From: Radicibacter daui
GTDB taxonomy: Bacteria > Pseudomonadota > Alphaproteobacteria > Radicibacterales > Radicibacteraceae
Direction: 5' to 3'
Assembly: GCA_030657355.1 (NCBI GenBank)
Contig: CP131056.1
Span: 1,632,501 to 1,696,500, forward strand
DNA length: 64,000 bases
Of the stretch, positions 1-8,332 are shown piece after piece. Numbering within the stretch: the stretch's first letter is position 1; every line of letters begins with the position of its first letter. The position numbers and the translations under genes are program-made. The notes beneath the pieces are model-generated. The model did no database searches, was not told the origin of the DNA, and was given only the letters and a program-made list of their open reading frames with translations.

Positions 1-702
1 CGCGGCCTGGATACGGCGGGCCTCGGCTTTTTTCTGCGCGACATAGAGCTCGGCATCTGCCGCAAGCTCGGCGGCGCGCTTTTCACCTTCGGCCTTGGCG
101 ATGACGGCGCGGCGTTCGCGCTCGGCGTTCATCTGCTTGTGCATCGCCTCACGGGTGGTGGGGTCGAAATCGACATCCACGATCTCACAGCGGGTAATGG
201 CGATGCCCCATTCCTCCGCGGTGGCGGCCAGATCCTCGATCAGCTTGTGATTGATCTCGCTGCGTCTCGACTGGATGCTGTCGAAATCATAACCGCCGAT
301 GATCGAGCGCACGGTGCCGGTCACGGTGGTCATTACCGCAGCATCGATATCGCGGATGCGGTACACGGTGAATTCGGGCTGGAGCACGCGGTAGAAGGTG
401 CTGATATGCACCATCAGCGGCGCGTTTTCCGAGGTGATGACGGAAAGCTCCTCGACCGGCAGCGGCCGTTCCAGCACATCCACCTTGTGGCGCACATGGT
501 CAATCAGCGGAATGATCAGGTGCAGACCTGCCGGCAAGGTGGCGCGGTACTTGCCCATGCGCTCCACCACCCAGTTCTGGCTCTGCGGGACGATCTTCAC
601 CGCCTTGGTAAGGCCGATGAAAACCACGATCGCCAGCACGATCAGGGCGATGTTCGGTCCGCCCACATCGCTGAAAAAGGCTTCATGAAGGTCTATCGGC
701 AT
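1..702 (-). CDS. SPFH/stomatin-like (QmcA-type) membrane protein, 3' end cut by window edge
   Basis: Reading leftward from an ATG at 702 the frame stays open for 234 codons to the window edge, so the C-terminus is missing. Seen: a hydrophobic N-terminal segment at about residues 15-32 (LIVLAIVVFIGL), then an SPFH/band-7 domain with the family signatures VPQSQNWVVERMGKY, LPAGLHLIIPLID and a REAMHKQMNAERERRA stretch that begins the Ala/Glu/Lys-rich coiled coil. Proteins of this family (QmcA/YbbK, stomatin) are membrane-anchored scaffolds that oligomerise in lipid microdomains and are often paired with an NfeD protein, which would lie outside the window. Divergent from argS. The family call is secure; the specific role is not known from sequence. 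Confidence 0.88.
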   Translation of the reverse strand, partial: MPIDLHEAFFSDVGGPNIALIVLAIVVFIGLTKAVKIVPQSQNWVVERMGKYRATLPAGLHLIIPLIDHVRHKVDVLERPLPVEELSVITSENAPLMVHISTFYRVLQPEFTVYRIRDIDAAVMTTVTGTVRSIIGGYDFDSIQSRRSEINHKLIEDLAATAEEWGIAITRCEIVDVDFDPTTREAMHKQMNAERERRAVIAKAEGEKRAAELAADAELYVAQKKAEARRIQAA

Positions 703-878
703 CGAGGGGCCCTTACCGTGGGTTGCAGTGTGTTTCAGCCGTTATGATCGCTGCGCGCGAGAGCGGCAAGCTCGATGCGGCCGGCACAAGGCTGGCGGCC
801 CTTTGCAAGGGCGGGCCGCTGATGCTAAAGCCCAAGCTCATTTTTGCTTTTTCTTGCCCCAAAACCACCAGGCCGCCG

Positions 879-2639
879 ATGCCCTCGCTCCTTAACGATC
901 TTTCCGACATTGTCTCCGCAGCTTTTACCGAGCTTGGCCTGCCGGCCGAACTGGGCCGCGTGGGCGTGTCACAGCGAGCCGAGCTCGGGCAGTTCCAGTG
1001 CAACGGCGCCATGCCGGCGGCCAAGCAGGCGGGCAAGAACCCGCGCGAGATTGCGGAACAGGTGGTGGCGAAGCTCGCCGGCCATCCGATGCTGGCGAAG
1101 GTCTCCATCGCCGGGCCCGGCTTCATCAATCTTGACCTCAGCGACAAGGCGCTGGCCGAGCGTATTGCGGCCGTTGCTGCCGATGAGCGTCTTGGCGTGC
1201 CGGCCAAGGACAAGGAGATGGTGGTCGTCGACTATGGCGGCCCCAACGTCGCCAAGGCCATGCATGTCGGCCATCTGCGTGCGGCGCTGATTGGCGAGAG
1301 CCTGAAGCGCCTGATGCGTTTTAGCGGCGACGAGGTTGTCGGCGACGTGCATCTGGGCGACTGGGGCCTGCCGATGGGCCAGCTGATTGCCGAGCTGGAG
1401 CTGCAGCATCCCGATTGGCCCTATTTTGCCGAAGGCAATGGCCCGTTCCCGGCCGAAAGCCCGGTCTCCATCGAAGATCTCGAGGTGCTCTATCCGCAAG
1501 CCTCCGGCCGCTCCAAGGAAGATCCGGAGTTTCTGGAGAAAGCCCGCCGTGCCACTGCCGCGCTTCAGGCCGGCCGGCCCGGTTACCGTGCCCTGTGGCA
1601 GCATTTCTTCGACGTGTCTGTCGCCCGCCTGAAGCAGGATTATGGCGCGCTGGGCGTGACCTTTGACTGGTGGCAGGGAGAAGCGGCGGTCAATGACCTG
1701 ATCGCCCCGATGGTCGATGAGCTGAAGGCCAAGGGTCTTGCCGAGGAGAGCGATGGCGCGCTTGTCGTGCCGGTTGCCGAAGAGGGCGACAAGAAGGAAA
1801 TGCCGCCGCTCATCCTCTACAAGTCGGATGGTGCAGTGATGTATGGCACGACCGACCTTGCCACCATCGTCGACCGTCAGGCCAAGGTTAAGCCCAACGC
1901 CATCATCTATGTGGTGGATCAGCGCCAGGGCCTGCATTTCGAGCAGGTATTCCGCGCCGCCCGGAAAGCCGATCTCAGCCCCGGTACGCTTTATGAGCAT
2001 GCCGGCTTCGGCACGGTGAACGGTACAGACGGCAAGCCCTTCAAGACCCGCGCCGGCGGCGTCATGAAGCTGGGCGACCTTATCCGCATGGCAACCGAAG
2101 CGGCGGCCGCCCGTATCGAGGAAGCCGGCCTTGCCAAGGACCTGCCGGAAGCCGAGCGGGCTGATACCGCCCGTCAGGTGGGGCTCGCCGCGGTCAAGTT
2201 CGCCGATCTCTCTAACTGGCGTGCCACCAACTATATCTTCGACCTCGACCGCTTTGTGCGCTTTGAGGGCAAGACGGGCCCCTACCTCCAGTATATGGGC
2301 GTGCGCATCAAGTCGCTGCTGCGCAAGGCGGCAGACCAGCAGGCCCTGCCCGGGGCGCTGATGGAACCCGCCGCGGCGGAAGAGCGCGACCTCGTGCTGC
2401 ACATGCTGCGCCTCAGCGACGCCATGGAGCGCGCCTATGAGCGCCGCGGGCCGAACGAGATCGCCGACTGGGCCTATGAGCTGGCGGCGGCCTTCAGCCG
2501 CTTCTATGCGGCCTGCCACATCCTGTCCGAGAGCGACGGCGCGCGCCGTGCTTCCTGGCTCACCCTCAGCGCCACGGTGCTGAAGCAGCTGGAACTGGTG
2601 CTGGACCTGCTCGGCATCGAAATCCCCGAGCGGATGTAA
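879..2639 (+). CDS. argS: Arginyl-tRNA synthetase
   Basis: Charges tRNA-Arg with arginine in the cytoplasm. A class I synthetase of 586 residues from the ATG at 879, the usual family length. Seen in order: N-terminal Add-1-like domain (MPSLLNDLSDIVS), the ATP-binding signature DYGGPNVAKAMHVGHLRAA carrying the HVGH version of the HIGH motif, the catalytic-domain stretch ending in a KMSKS-like FKTRAGG loop, and the anticodon-binding DALR domain with the typical terminal LLGIEIPERM. The frame is open further upstream to 723, but that extension has no family match, so 879 was chosen. No operon partner is evident; a 369-bp gap follows. Confidence 0.97.
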   Translation: MPSLLNDLSDIVSAAFTELGLPAELGRVGVSQRAELGQFQCNGAMPAAKQAGKNPREIAEQVVAKLAGHPMLAKVSIAGPGFINLDLSDKALAERIAAVAADERLGVPAKDKEMVVVDYGGPNVAKAMHVGHLRAALIGESLKRLMRFSGDEVVGDVHLGDWGLPMGQLIAELELQHPDWPYFAEGNGPFPAESPVSIEDLEVLYPQASGRSKEDPEFLEKARRATAALQAGRPGYRALWQHFFDVSVARLKQDYGALGVTFDWWQGEAAVNDLIAPMVDELKAKGLAEESDGALVVPVAEEGDKKEMPPLILYKSDGAVMYGTTDLATIVDRQAKVKPNAIIYVVDQRQGLHFEQVFRAARKADLSPGTLYEHAGFGTVNGTDGKPFKTRAGGVMKLGDLIRMATEAAAARIEEAGLAKDLPEAERADTARQVGLAAVKFADLSNWRATNYIFDLDRFVRFEGKTGPYLQYMGVRIKSLLRKAADQQALPGALMEPAAAEERDLVLHMLRLSDAMERAYERRGPNEIADWAYELAAAFSRFYAACHILSESDGARRASWLTLSATVLKQLELVLDLLGIEIPERM

Positions 2640-3008
2640 TCGCGCGGCCTTCCGTAGCCCCGGTTATTTGACGTTACCCAGCATCCTGCTTGGTCCCGGA
2701 GGGCTCGCAGGGTGCCGCATTGCACCGTGCTGGAACCGGTGCCGCCCGACCGCGCCAAGCACGAAACTTATAATATCGCCCTAGTTAAAATTGGGGTGCT
2801 GCCGACTGCCGGTGCTAAATCGATGATGTCGATTTGATATGCCCGACAGCGCCATTGGCCTTGAGCAATCAGATCGGGGAGGAACGAGACGCCGGATTAA
2901 TGGCCACAGAAGATGGTCGCTCTAGCCCTGTTGCCAGCCTTTGAAAATGACTGCGCTCTCCTCCCGTTCTTATAAGCGTTCGGCCAGTCCCGGGAGGATG
3001 TGTGACAG
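2640..3008. promoter_or_regulatory. Intergenic region between argS and the Tct operon, with candidate promoter and palindrome
   Basis: No gene is supported here. On the plus strand a TATAAT box lies at 2769-2774 without a good -35 partner. A perfect inverted repeat AAATCGA-TGATG-TCGATTT occupies 2817-2835 and is a candidate operator for the downstream transporter genes. A GGGAGG ribosome-binding site at 2992-2997 precedes the tctA start by 11 bases. Assignment of the operator to any regulator is inference. Confidence 0.4.
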
Positions 3009-4520
3009 ATGTTTGAGGCTATCAGCGCGTCATTTAGCGGCCTGATTTTTTCCGGGGGTATTCTCTACCTCTGTATCGGCACCTTTGTCGGCCTGCTCTT
3101 CGGTATCATTCCCGGCCTTGGCGGACCCACCGCGCTTGCCCTGCTGATCCCGCTTACCTTCGGCATCGACACCCATTCGTCGATGTTCCTTGCCGGCGCC
3201 ATCATGGGTGCTGTGCCGTTCGGCGGATCGGTTACCGCCATCCTTATCAATACGCCGGGTACGGCGCCGAATGCGGCAACGGTCTTTGACGGTTACCCGC
3301 TGGCGCGTCAGGGCAAGGCGGGTCTTGCGCTTGGCGCTTCCGGGGCGGCGTCGGCCATCGGCGGTCTGCTGGGCGTGCTGGTGCTGTTTGCCGTGCTGCC
3401 CATTGCCCGCGACGTCATTCTCGCCTTTGCCCCGCCGGAATTTTTCATGCTCGCGGTGCTGGGCCTCTGTGCCATCGCGGTTTCCACCGAAGGCAAGTTC
3501 CTGCGCGGGTTGATTGCCGCCGGTGTCGGCCTGCTCATCGCCGCTATCGGCTACGACGATATCAGCGGTGCGGTGCGCTTTACCTATGGGGTCGATTATC
3601 TCTGGGATGGCGTGCCGCTGGTGCCGGCGCTCATCGGTCTTTTCGCCATCGCCCAGATCCTCTCGCTTTATGTCGAGGGTGGCTCGATCAGCGAGGACCC
3701 GGGCAAGGTCAAGGTGACGCGGGTGATGGACGGCGTGAAGTCTGTCTTCACCCATTACCCGACCCTGCTGCGCGGCTCCGTTATCGGGGCGGTCATCGGC
3801 GCCATTCCGGGCGTCGGCGGTACCGTTGCGGCCTTCCTGTCCTACTCAACTGAAGTCCAGCTTTCCAAGGAGCCGGAGACTTTCGGCAAGGGCAATATCC
3901 GCGGCGTTATTGCGCCGGAATCCTCCAACAATGCCCGCGAAGGCGGCGCGCTGATCCCGACACTGGCCTTCGGTATTCCCGGCAGCGCTGAAATGGCTGT
4001 GTTCCTGGGCATGCTCGTGCTGCACGGGCTCCAGCCTGGGCCGGCCGTTCTGCTCGACCATCTCGATGTCGTCACCAGCCTCATGCTGTCGCTGGCCATT
4101 GCCTCGGTGCTGGCCTCGGTCTTCTGCCTGCTGGTGGCGCGCCAGCTGGCGGCGATCACCCTCATCGATGTCAGCTACCTGGTGCCAATCATCCTGTCGG
4201 TGTCGCTGGTCGGTGCCTATGCGCTCAACAGCAGCATGTATGACGTCATCGTCACGGTGATCTTCGGCGTCATCGGCTACCTGATGATCCGCTTCGACTA
4301 TCCCCGTCTGCCGCTTGTTATCGCGCTCTTCCTGGGCGGGATCGTCGAGGTCAATTTCCGCCAGTCGCTGATGATTTCCAGCGGTGACTGGACGACCTTC
4401 TTCACCCGTAGCATCTCGCTCGTCCTCTTCATCCTCATTGTGGTCAGCCTGCTGCTGCCGCTCGTGCGGCAGGTCTTCAAGCGCCGTGCCGCCCGCTCCG
4501 GAAAGGAAATCAAGGCATGA
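3009..4520 (+). CDS. Tripartite tricarboxylate transporter, large permease subunit TctA-like
   Basis: Forms the 12-TM-class large channel subunit of a secondary, binding-protein-dependent carboxylate importer of the TTT family in the inner membrane. The 503 residues are strongly hydrophobic and carry the diagnostic TctA signatures near residues 32-40 (GIIPGLGGPTALAL) and around 256-270 (IGAIPGVGGTVAAFLSY), plus PESSNNAREGGALIPTLAFG, the best-known TctA block. First gene of a tight tctA-tctB-tctC cluster; its stop overlaps the tctB start (ATGA). The usual textbook order is tctC-tctB-tctA, so the order here is less common. The substrate is not readable from the permease. Confidence 0.95.
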   Translation: MFEAISASFSGLIFSGGILYLCIGTFVGLLFGIIPGLGGPTALALLIPLTFGIDTHSSMFLAGAIMGAVPFGGSVTAILINTPGTAPNAATVFDGYPLARQGKAGLALGASGAASAIGGLLGVLVLFAVLPIARDVILAFAPPEFFMLAVLGLCAIAVSTEGKFLRGLIAAGVGLLIAAIGYDDISGAVRFTYGVDYLWDGVPLVPALIGLFAIAQILSLYVEGGSISEDPGKVKVTRVMDGVKSVFTHYPTLLRGSVIGAVIGAIPGVGGTVAAFLSYSTEVQLSKEPETFGKGNIRGVIAPESSNNAREGGALIPTLAFGIPGSAEMAVFLGMLVLHGLQPGPAVLLDHLDVVTSLMLSLAIASVLASVFCLLVARQLAAITLIDVSYLVPIILSVSLVGAYALNSSMYDVIVTVIFGVIGYLMIRFDYPRLPLVIALFLGGIVEVNFRQSLMISSGDWTTFFTRSISLVLFILIVVSLLLPLVRQVFKRRAARSGKEIKA

Positions 4521-5011
4521 ACATCCGCGACCTTGCCTTCCGGTTTCTGCCGGCGCTGCTGCTTCTGGCCTTCACCCTTTCCTTTGTTGTGACCTCGTTC
4601 GACTACAAGGCGGATACCCGCGCCATGCCGCTGGTGATCGCCGTGCTGACCGTCGTGCTGCTGGTGCTGGAGCTTCTGGCCCAGCGGCGTGATCGGATTG
4701 GCGAGGTGTTGCGGCGTTTCTTTACCGGCAAAAGCCACCTGCCGGTGGGTACCCCGGGGAAAACGCCGTCGGTGGGCCGTGAAATCGGTGCGGTGCTGTG
4801 GGTTGTAGCCTTCCTGGTGCTTGCCATCCTGGTCGGCTTCTACATCGCCATCCCGGTCTATGTGTTCGCCTACCTCGCCATCTATGTGCGCAAGCCGCCG
4901 CTGATCTCCGCCATCACCGCGCTCGGCATCGTCGCACTTCTCTATGTGCTGTTCGAAGTGCTGCTGAGTTATCCGATTTTCAGCGGCGTCCTCTTCGGTG
5001 GCTACATGTAG
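4517..5011 (+). CDS. Tripartite tricarboxylate transporter, small permease subunit TctB-like
   Basis: Small four-helix membrane subunit that pairs with TctA. At 164 residues it fits the family. Seen: four hydrophobic segments, at about residues 9-28, 36-55, 93-115 and 127-155, with a basic cytoplasmic stretch (QRRDRIGEVLRRFFTG) between the second and third. TctB proteins are poorly conserved, so the call relies on topology, length and position between tctA and tctC. The ATG lies inside the tctA stop (4-base overlap), indicating translational coupling. Confidence 0.88.
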   Translation: MNIRDLAFRFLPALLLLAFTLSFVVTSFDYKADTRAMPLVIAVLTVVLLVLELLAQRRDRIGEVLRRFFTGKSHLPVGTPGKTPSVGREIGAVLWVVAFLVLAILVGFYIAIPVYVFAYLAIYVRKPPLISAITALGIVALLYVLFEVLLSYPIFSGVLFGGYM

Positions 5012-5041
5012 GAAGTAAATTTGGGAACGGAGGGAATACCA

Positions 5042-6013
5042 ATGAAGAGAAAAGCAATGTCTCGCTACCTGATGGGTGCCGCTCTTCTTGCCATGTCGGC
5101 GGTCGGGTTGGGTTCCGCCCCGGCGCATGCTGCCTGGCCCGATCATAATCTTACGATGATCATTCCAGCGAGCCCCGGTGGTGGTTTCGATACTTATGCC
5201 CGTGTGCTGGGAAAGGCCCTGGGTGATGTGCTCGGCGTTCAGGTGTTGCCGGACAACGTCTCCGGTGCTGCCGGGCAGCGCGGTGCAACGGCGGCCTATA
5301 CCGCCCGCCCGGATGGTTACACCTTTGCCATCTTCAACATGCCGGGCATCGTCCAGCCGGTGCTGGCCGGGCAGCAGGTCAAGTACGACGTCGACAAGAT
5401 CGACTGGATCGGCTCGATGGGGTTCGAGCAGTACATCGTCGTCGTGGCCAAGGACTCGCCCTACAAGACGATTGCGGACCTGAAAGCCGCCGGCAAGAAG
5501 GTTACCTTCGCGGCTTATGGTTCCTCCGGTGTCGCGGCCAACCGCATCCTGTGCAGCGAGGTCGGTCTCGATTGCCAGGTCATCTCCGGCTATCCGGGCA
5601 ACAATGATGCCCTGCTGGGTGTCGTGCGCGGCGATGCCGTTGCTTCCGTCACCCCGATTACCACGGCGACTTCCTTCAACACCGGCGGCGACCTGCGCGG
5701 TTTGCTGCTGATGTCGGATGAATTTGTCGAGGCCTTTGCCGGCACCCAGCTGGCTTCTGAATCCGGTTATCCGGCGCTTGCCAATCTCGGTCTCATCCGT
5801 GCCTTCGGCCTGCCGCCCGGCGTGCCGGCGGATATCCATGATGCGCTGGCCGATGCGTTCCAGAAGGCCATGGTGAGTGACGAGGTCAAGCAGTGGTCGG
5901 CCAGCACCAACTCGCCGCTCCAGCCGATGGGCGCAGCGCAGCTCAAGACGCTGATCGCCGGCCAGACCGAGCTCCTGACCAAGTACAAGGACATCATCGG
6001 TACAGAGAACTGA
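5042..6013 (+). CDS. Periplasmic solute receptor of the Bug/TctC family
   Basis: Captures a carboxylate in the periplasm and delivers it to TctAB. 323 residues from the ATG at 5042, preceded by a GGAGGG site; an in-frame TTG at 5021 is rejected because the 5042 start gives a clean signal peptide (MKRKAMSRYLMG, hydrophobic core, AHA-AW cleavage). The mature part begins with a Bug-type first strand (LTMIIPASPGGGFDTYARVL) and has the AAGQRGATAAYTARPDGYT region that follows the ligand loop. Bug receptors bind diverse di- and tricarboxylates and aromatic acids such as terephthalate, so the ligand is open; neighbouring amidohydrolase and decarboxylase-like genes favour an aromatic or cyclic acid (inference). 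Confidence 0.93.
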   Translation: MKRKAMSRYLMGAALLAMSAVGLGSAPAHAAWPDHNLTMIIPASPGGGFDTYARVLGKALGDVLGVQVLPDNVSGAAGQRGATAAYTARPDGYTFAIFNMPGIVQPVLAGQQVKYDVDKIDWIGSMGFEQYIVVVAKDSPYKTIADLKAAGKKVTFAAYGSSGVAANRILCSEVGLDCQVISGYPGNNDALLGVVRGDAVASVTPITTATSFNTGGDLRGLLLMSDEFVEAFAGTQLASESGYPALANLGLIRAFGLPPGVPADIHDALADAFQKAMVSDEVKQWSASTNSPLQPMGAAQLKTLIAGQTELLTKYKDIIGTEN

Positions 6014-6034
6014 GCCAGACGGTTCTCAAAGCCC

Positions 6035-6106
6035 CCGGATGGCGGCTGATGCCGCCATCCGGATCGGCCGCGTGCGTGATCGTCGCAGGCGGCCGCGTTG
6101 TTTTTT
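6035..6106 (+). terminator. Two tandem hairpins after the Tct operon, the second with a T-run
   Basis: A perfect 12-bp stem CCGGATGGCGGC/GCCGCCATCCGG with a TGAT loop spans 6035-6062. A second stem CGGCCGC (6065-6071) with GCGGCCG (6089-6095) is followed by a six-T run at 6101-6106. Together they look like a rho-independent terminator that separates the transporter genes from the LysR gene, although the LysR start lies only 25 bases further on. Confidence 0.6.
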
Positions 6107-6130
6107 CTTGCCATGACCCGGGGTGAAGGC

Positions 6131-7417
6131 ATGTTCATTCCAGATATCCAGGTCTTTGATGGCGAGCGCGGATCGATGCCGCTTGAAGCGGGAAACAGGC
6201 AGGAGGGGCTGACCCTCCACCCCCTTCCCAACTTGCGGCACCTGCGGGCGTTCCTGCTTGTGGCCGAAACCGGCAGCGTCAACCGGGCCGCCGAGCATGC
6301 CAACATCTCCCAGCCGGCGCTGACCCAGGCGATTGCCAGCCTTGAGCAGATTTTTGGCGCCGAGCTTTTCAATCGCCACCAGACCGGCATGTACCTGACC
6401 GCCGATGGCACCCGCCTCAAGGCGCGGCTGACCGAAGCCTTCGCCGCGCTGAGCGTCGGCCTTGGCGAGGCCGCGTCGGCGGCCATCGCGCCGGCTGCAA
6501 AAGCCGATCCTGCCTATTTTCTTACTGCCTCGCAGCTCAATGCGCTGACGGCCCTGCACCAGCTGGGGGATTGCCAGGCCGCGGCAACCCAGCTCGGCAT
6601 TCTCGTTACCTCGCTTCATCGCAGCGTCCGCAGCCTCGAAGACAGGCTGTGTGCCAAACTCATGCTGCGGGCCGGTCAGGGGGTGCAGTTCTCTCGTGGA
6701 GGGACGGTTCTTGCCCAGCAGGCCAAGCTTGCCATGCGCGAGCTGGAACTGGCTTTCGAGGATATCGACTGGGCACGTGGCATCAATCGCGGTCGCCTGA
6801 CCATCGGCGCCTTGCCGCTGACCCGCAGTTACATCGCGCCCAAGGCGCTGGTGACGGTAGCCACCCGCCATCCGGAATTGCGGGTGCGGCTGGTAGAGGG
6901 CTCCTACCCCGTGCTGCTGCGTGCCCTGTGCGAGGGGGATATCGATGTGCTGGTAGGGGCGCTGCGCCAGCCGGCGCCGGTGGCCGGCGTGCATGAAGAG
7001 CCGCTTTTCAGCGAAACCCTGCGCGTGGTGGCGCGGGCGGACCATCCGCTGGTCAGGGATAAGGGCATCAACCTCGACCAGCTGTTCCGCTTCCCGTGGG
7101 TTGCTCCGCGTATCGGCTCTCCCGCGCGCCGGCAGTTCGAGCTTCTGATGCAGGAAGCGGCCGTGCGCCCGCCAGTATTGCTGGAAGTCGCCTCGCACGA
7201 TTCCGTCCGTGCCATCCTGTTCGAGAGCGACGCACTTGCCCTGCTGTCACCGGAGCAGATCCGCTACGAGGTGCAGAACGGGCAGCTTGCTGTGCTGCCG
7301 GTGGACTGGGCCATCCAGCCGCGTGCCATCGGCTATACCGTACGTTCGAACTGGCGGCCGACACCGGCGCAGCAGGAGCTGATAGAGGTGCTGAAGGAAA
7401 CCTGCGCGCACCTCTAA
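6131..7417 (+). CDS. LysR-family regulator with two tandem winged-helix DNA-binding domains
   Basis: A 428-residue regulator, about 120 longer than an ordinary LysR protein. Seen: a normal LysR winged HTH at residues 34-93 (LRHLRAFLLVAETGSVNRAA, ISQPALTQAIASLE), a linker, then a second diverged LysR-type HTH at about 131-193 (ASQLNALTALHQLGDCQAAA, LHRSVRSLEDRL, RAGQGVQFSRGG), and one type-2 periplasmic-binding-fold effector domain from about 220 to the end. It lies just downstream of tctABC and convergent with the amidohydrolase pair, so it probably controls that module in response to its substrate (inference). Start chosen at ATG 6131; an ATG at 6113 and a TTG at 6098 are in frame but would fall against or within the terminator T-run. 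Confidence 0.9.
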   Translation: MFIPDIQVFDGERGSMPLEAGNRQEGLTLHPLPNLRHLRAFLLVAETGSVNRAAEHANISQPALTQAIASLEQIFGAELFNRHQTGMYLTADGTRLKARLTEAFAALSVGLGEAASAAIAPAAKADPAYFLTASQLNALTALHQLGDCQAAATQLGILVTSLHRSVRSLEDRLCAKLMLRAGQGVQFSRGGTVLAQQAKLAMRELELAFEDIDWARGINRGRLTIGALPLTRSYIAPKALVTVATRHPELRVRLVEGSYPVLLRALCEGDIDVLVGALRQPAPVAGVHEEPLFSETLRVVARADHPLVRDKGINLDQLFRFPWVAPRIGSPARRQFELLMQEAAVRPPVLLEVASHDSVRAILFESDALALLSPEQIRYEVQNGQLAVLPVDWAIQPRAIGYTVRSNWRPTPAQQELIEVLKETCAHL

Positions 7418-7447
7418 CCGCCCGCATCTGGTGCCGGATCTTGTCCC

Positions 7448-8332
7448 TCAGAGAAGGGCGAGGCTGTCGGCGAAGAACTCTTCTGCTGTCATCGCCTTGC
7501 TGATGAGGCCCTGATGCAGGGCGCTTTTCAGCAGGACGTCAATGGACGGCCGGATTGCCTCGAAGCCGACGGGGAACAGATCAAGTTCGCCTTCGGCAAA
7601 TCGGGTCGCTTCTTTTGACGCCACGAACAGCGCCATCAGCTTGCGTACGGCTTCCGGATGCTGCCGGACAAAGTCCTGCGCAACGACGACAAGATGGTTG
7701 ATCTGGACGATGCCATCGGCGGCAAACCGGGCCCGGGCGGCTTCATCCGGTGCCGGGATTACCGGCTGCACCCAATCTTCTTTCGGCAGGTCATTGCCGA
7801 AGATCGCAGCATCGATATCGCCATCTTCCAGCAATTTCAGCAGGTTCTTGCCGGTGTCCGTCATGGTGACGTTGGCCGGCGGATGGTAGCCGGCAACATG
7901 GGCCTCTTCGGTAGTGACCCAGTTAACCGCGCTGCTGAGAACGCCATATTCTCGCTCGAGGATGGCGCGCACCCAGGCGCCGGTCGTCTGGGTGTAAGCC
8001 CGCACCCCGACGCGCTGTCCAGCCAGATCTGCCGGGCGTACCGTGCCCCGGTTGGCGTTGAAGATAATGCATTTGTGCTGCAGGCGGGCTGCAACGGTAA
8101 CCGGAAGCGGTACAATCGGATTGCCACTGGCGACGGCCTGAATGGCGGTGACGATAGCCAGCTCGCAGGCGTCGTATTTCTGTTCGCGCACCATCGGCGC
8201 GAAGACCTTGTGGATCGGGTCTGCCGTCAAATGCTCGAGGACGAGCGGCGCGGTGTCGAGCCGGCCATCCGTCAGGGCGGTTGTCGTGGCGTGTTTCGCC
8301 AGCATGAGCCGCAGGGGAATGGCGGCGCTCAC
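7448..8332 (-). CDS. 4,5-dihydroxyphthalate decarboxylase-like protein (periplasmic-binding fold, cytoplasmic)
   Basis: 294 residues with a PBP2 fold and no signal peptide. The order of conserved blocks matches the Pht5/4,5-dihydroxyphthalate-decarboxylase-like family: TTALTDGRL near the N-terminus, VFAPMVREQKYDACELAI, then PLPVTVAARLQHKCIIFN, DLAGQRVGVRAY, WVRAILEREYGV and LEDGDIDAAIFGNDLP. Members decarboxylate 4,5-dihydroxyphthalate to protocatechuate, but many paralogues have unproven substrates. It starts with GTG at 8332, overlapping the stop of the upstream amidohydrolase (GTGA), so the two are translated as one unit. With the Tct transporter next door it suggests catabolism of an aromatic dicarboxylate or related ring acid; that is inference. 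Confidence 0.8.
   Translation of the reverse strand: MSAAIPLRLMLAKHATTTALTDGRLDTAPLVLEHLTADPIHKVFAPMVREQKYDACELAIVTAIQAVASGNPIVPLPVTVAARLQHKCIIFNANRGTVRPADLAGQRVGVRAYTQTTGAWVRAILEREYGVLSSAVNWVTTEEAHVAGYHPPANVTMTDTGKNLLKLLEDGDIDAAIFGNDLPKEDWVQPVIPAPDEAARARFAADGIVQINHLVVVAQDFVRQHPEAVRKLMALFVASKEATRFAEGELDLFPVGFEAIRPSIDVLLKSALHQGLISKAMTAEEFFADSLALL

Noticed and set aside
4298-5839. Long minus-strand open frame opposite the Tct genes
   Set aside because: It runs antisense to three clearly homologous genes, is His/Gln/Arg-rich and matches no family; a typical GC-rich antisense shadow.
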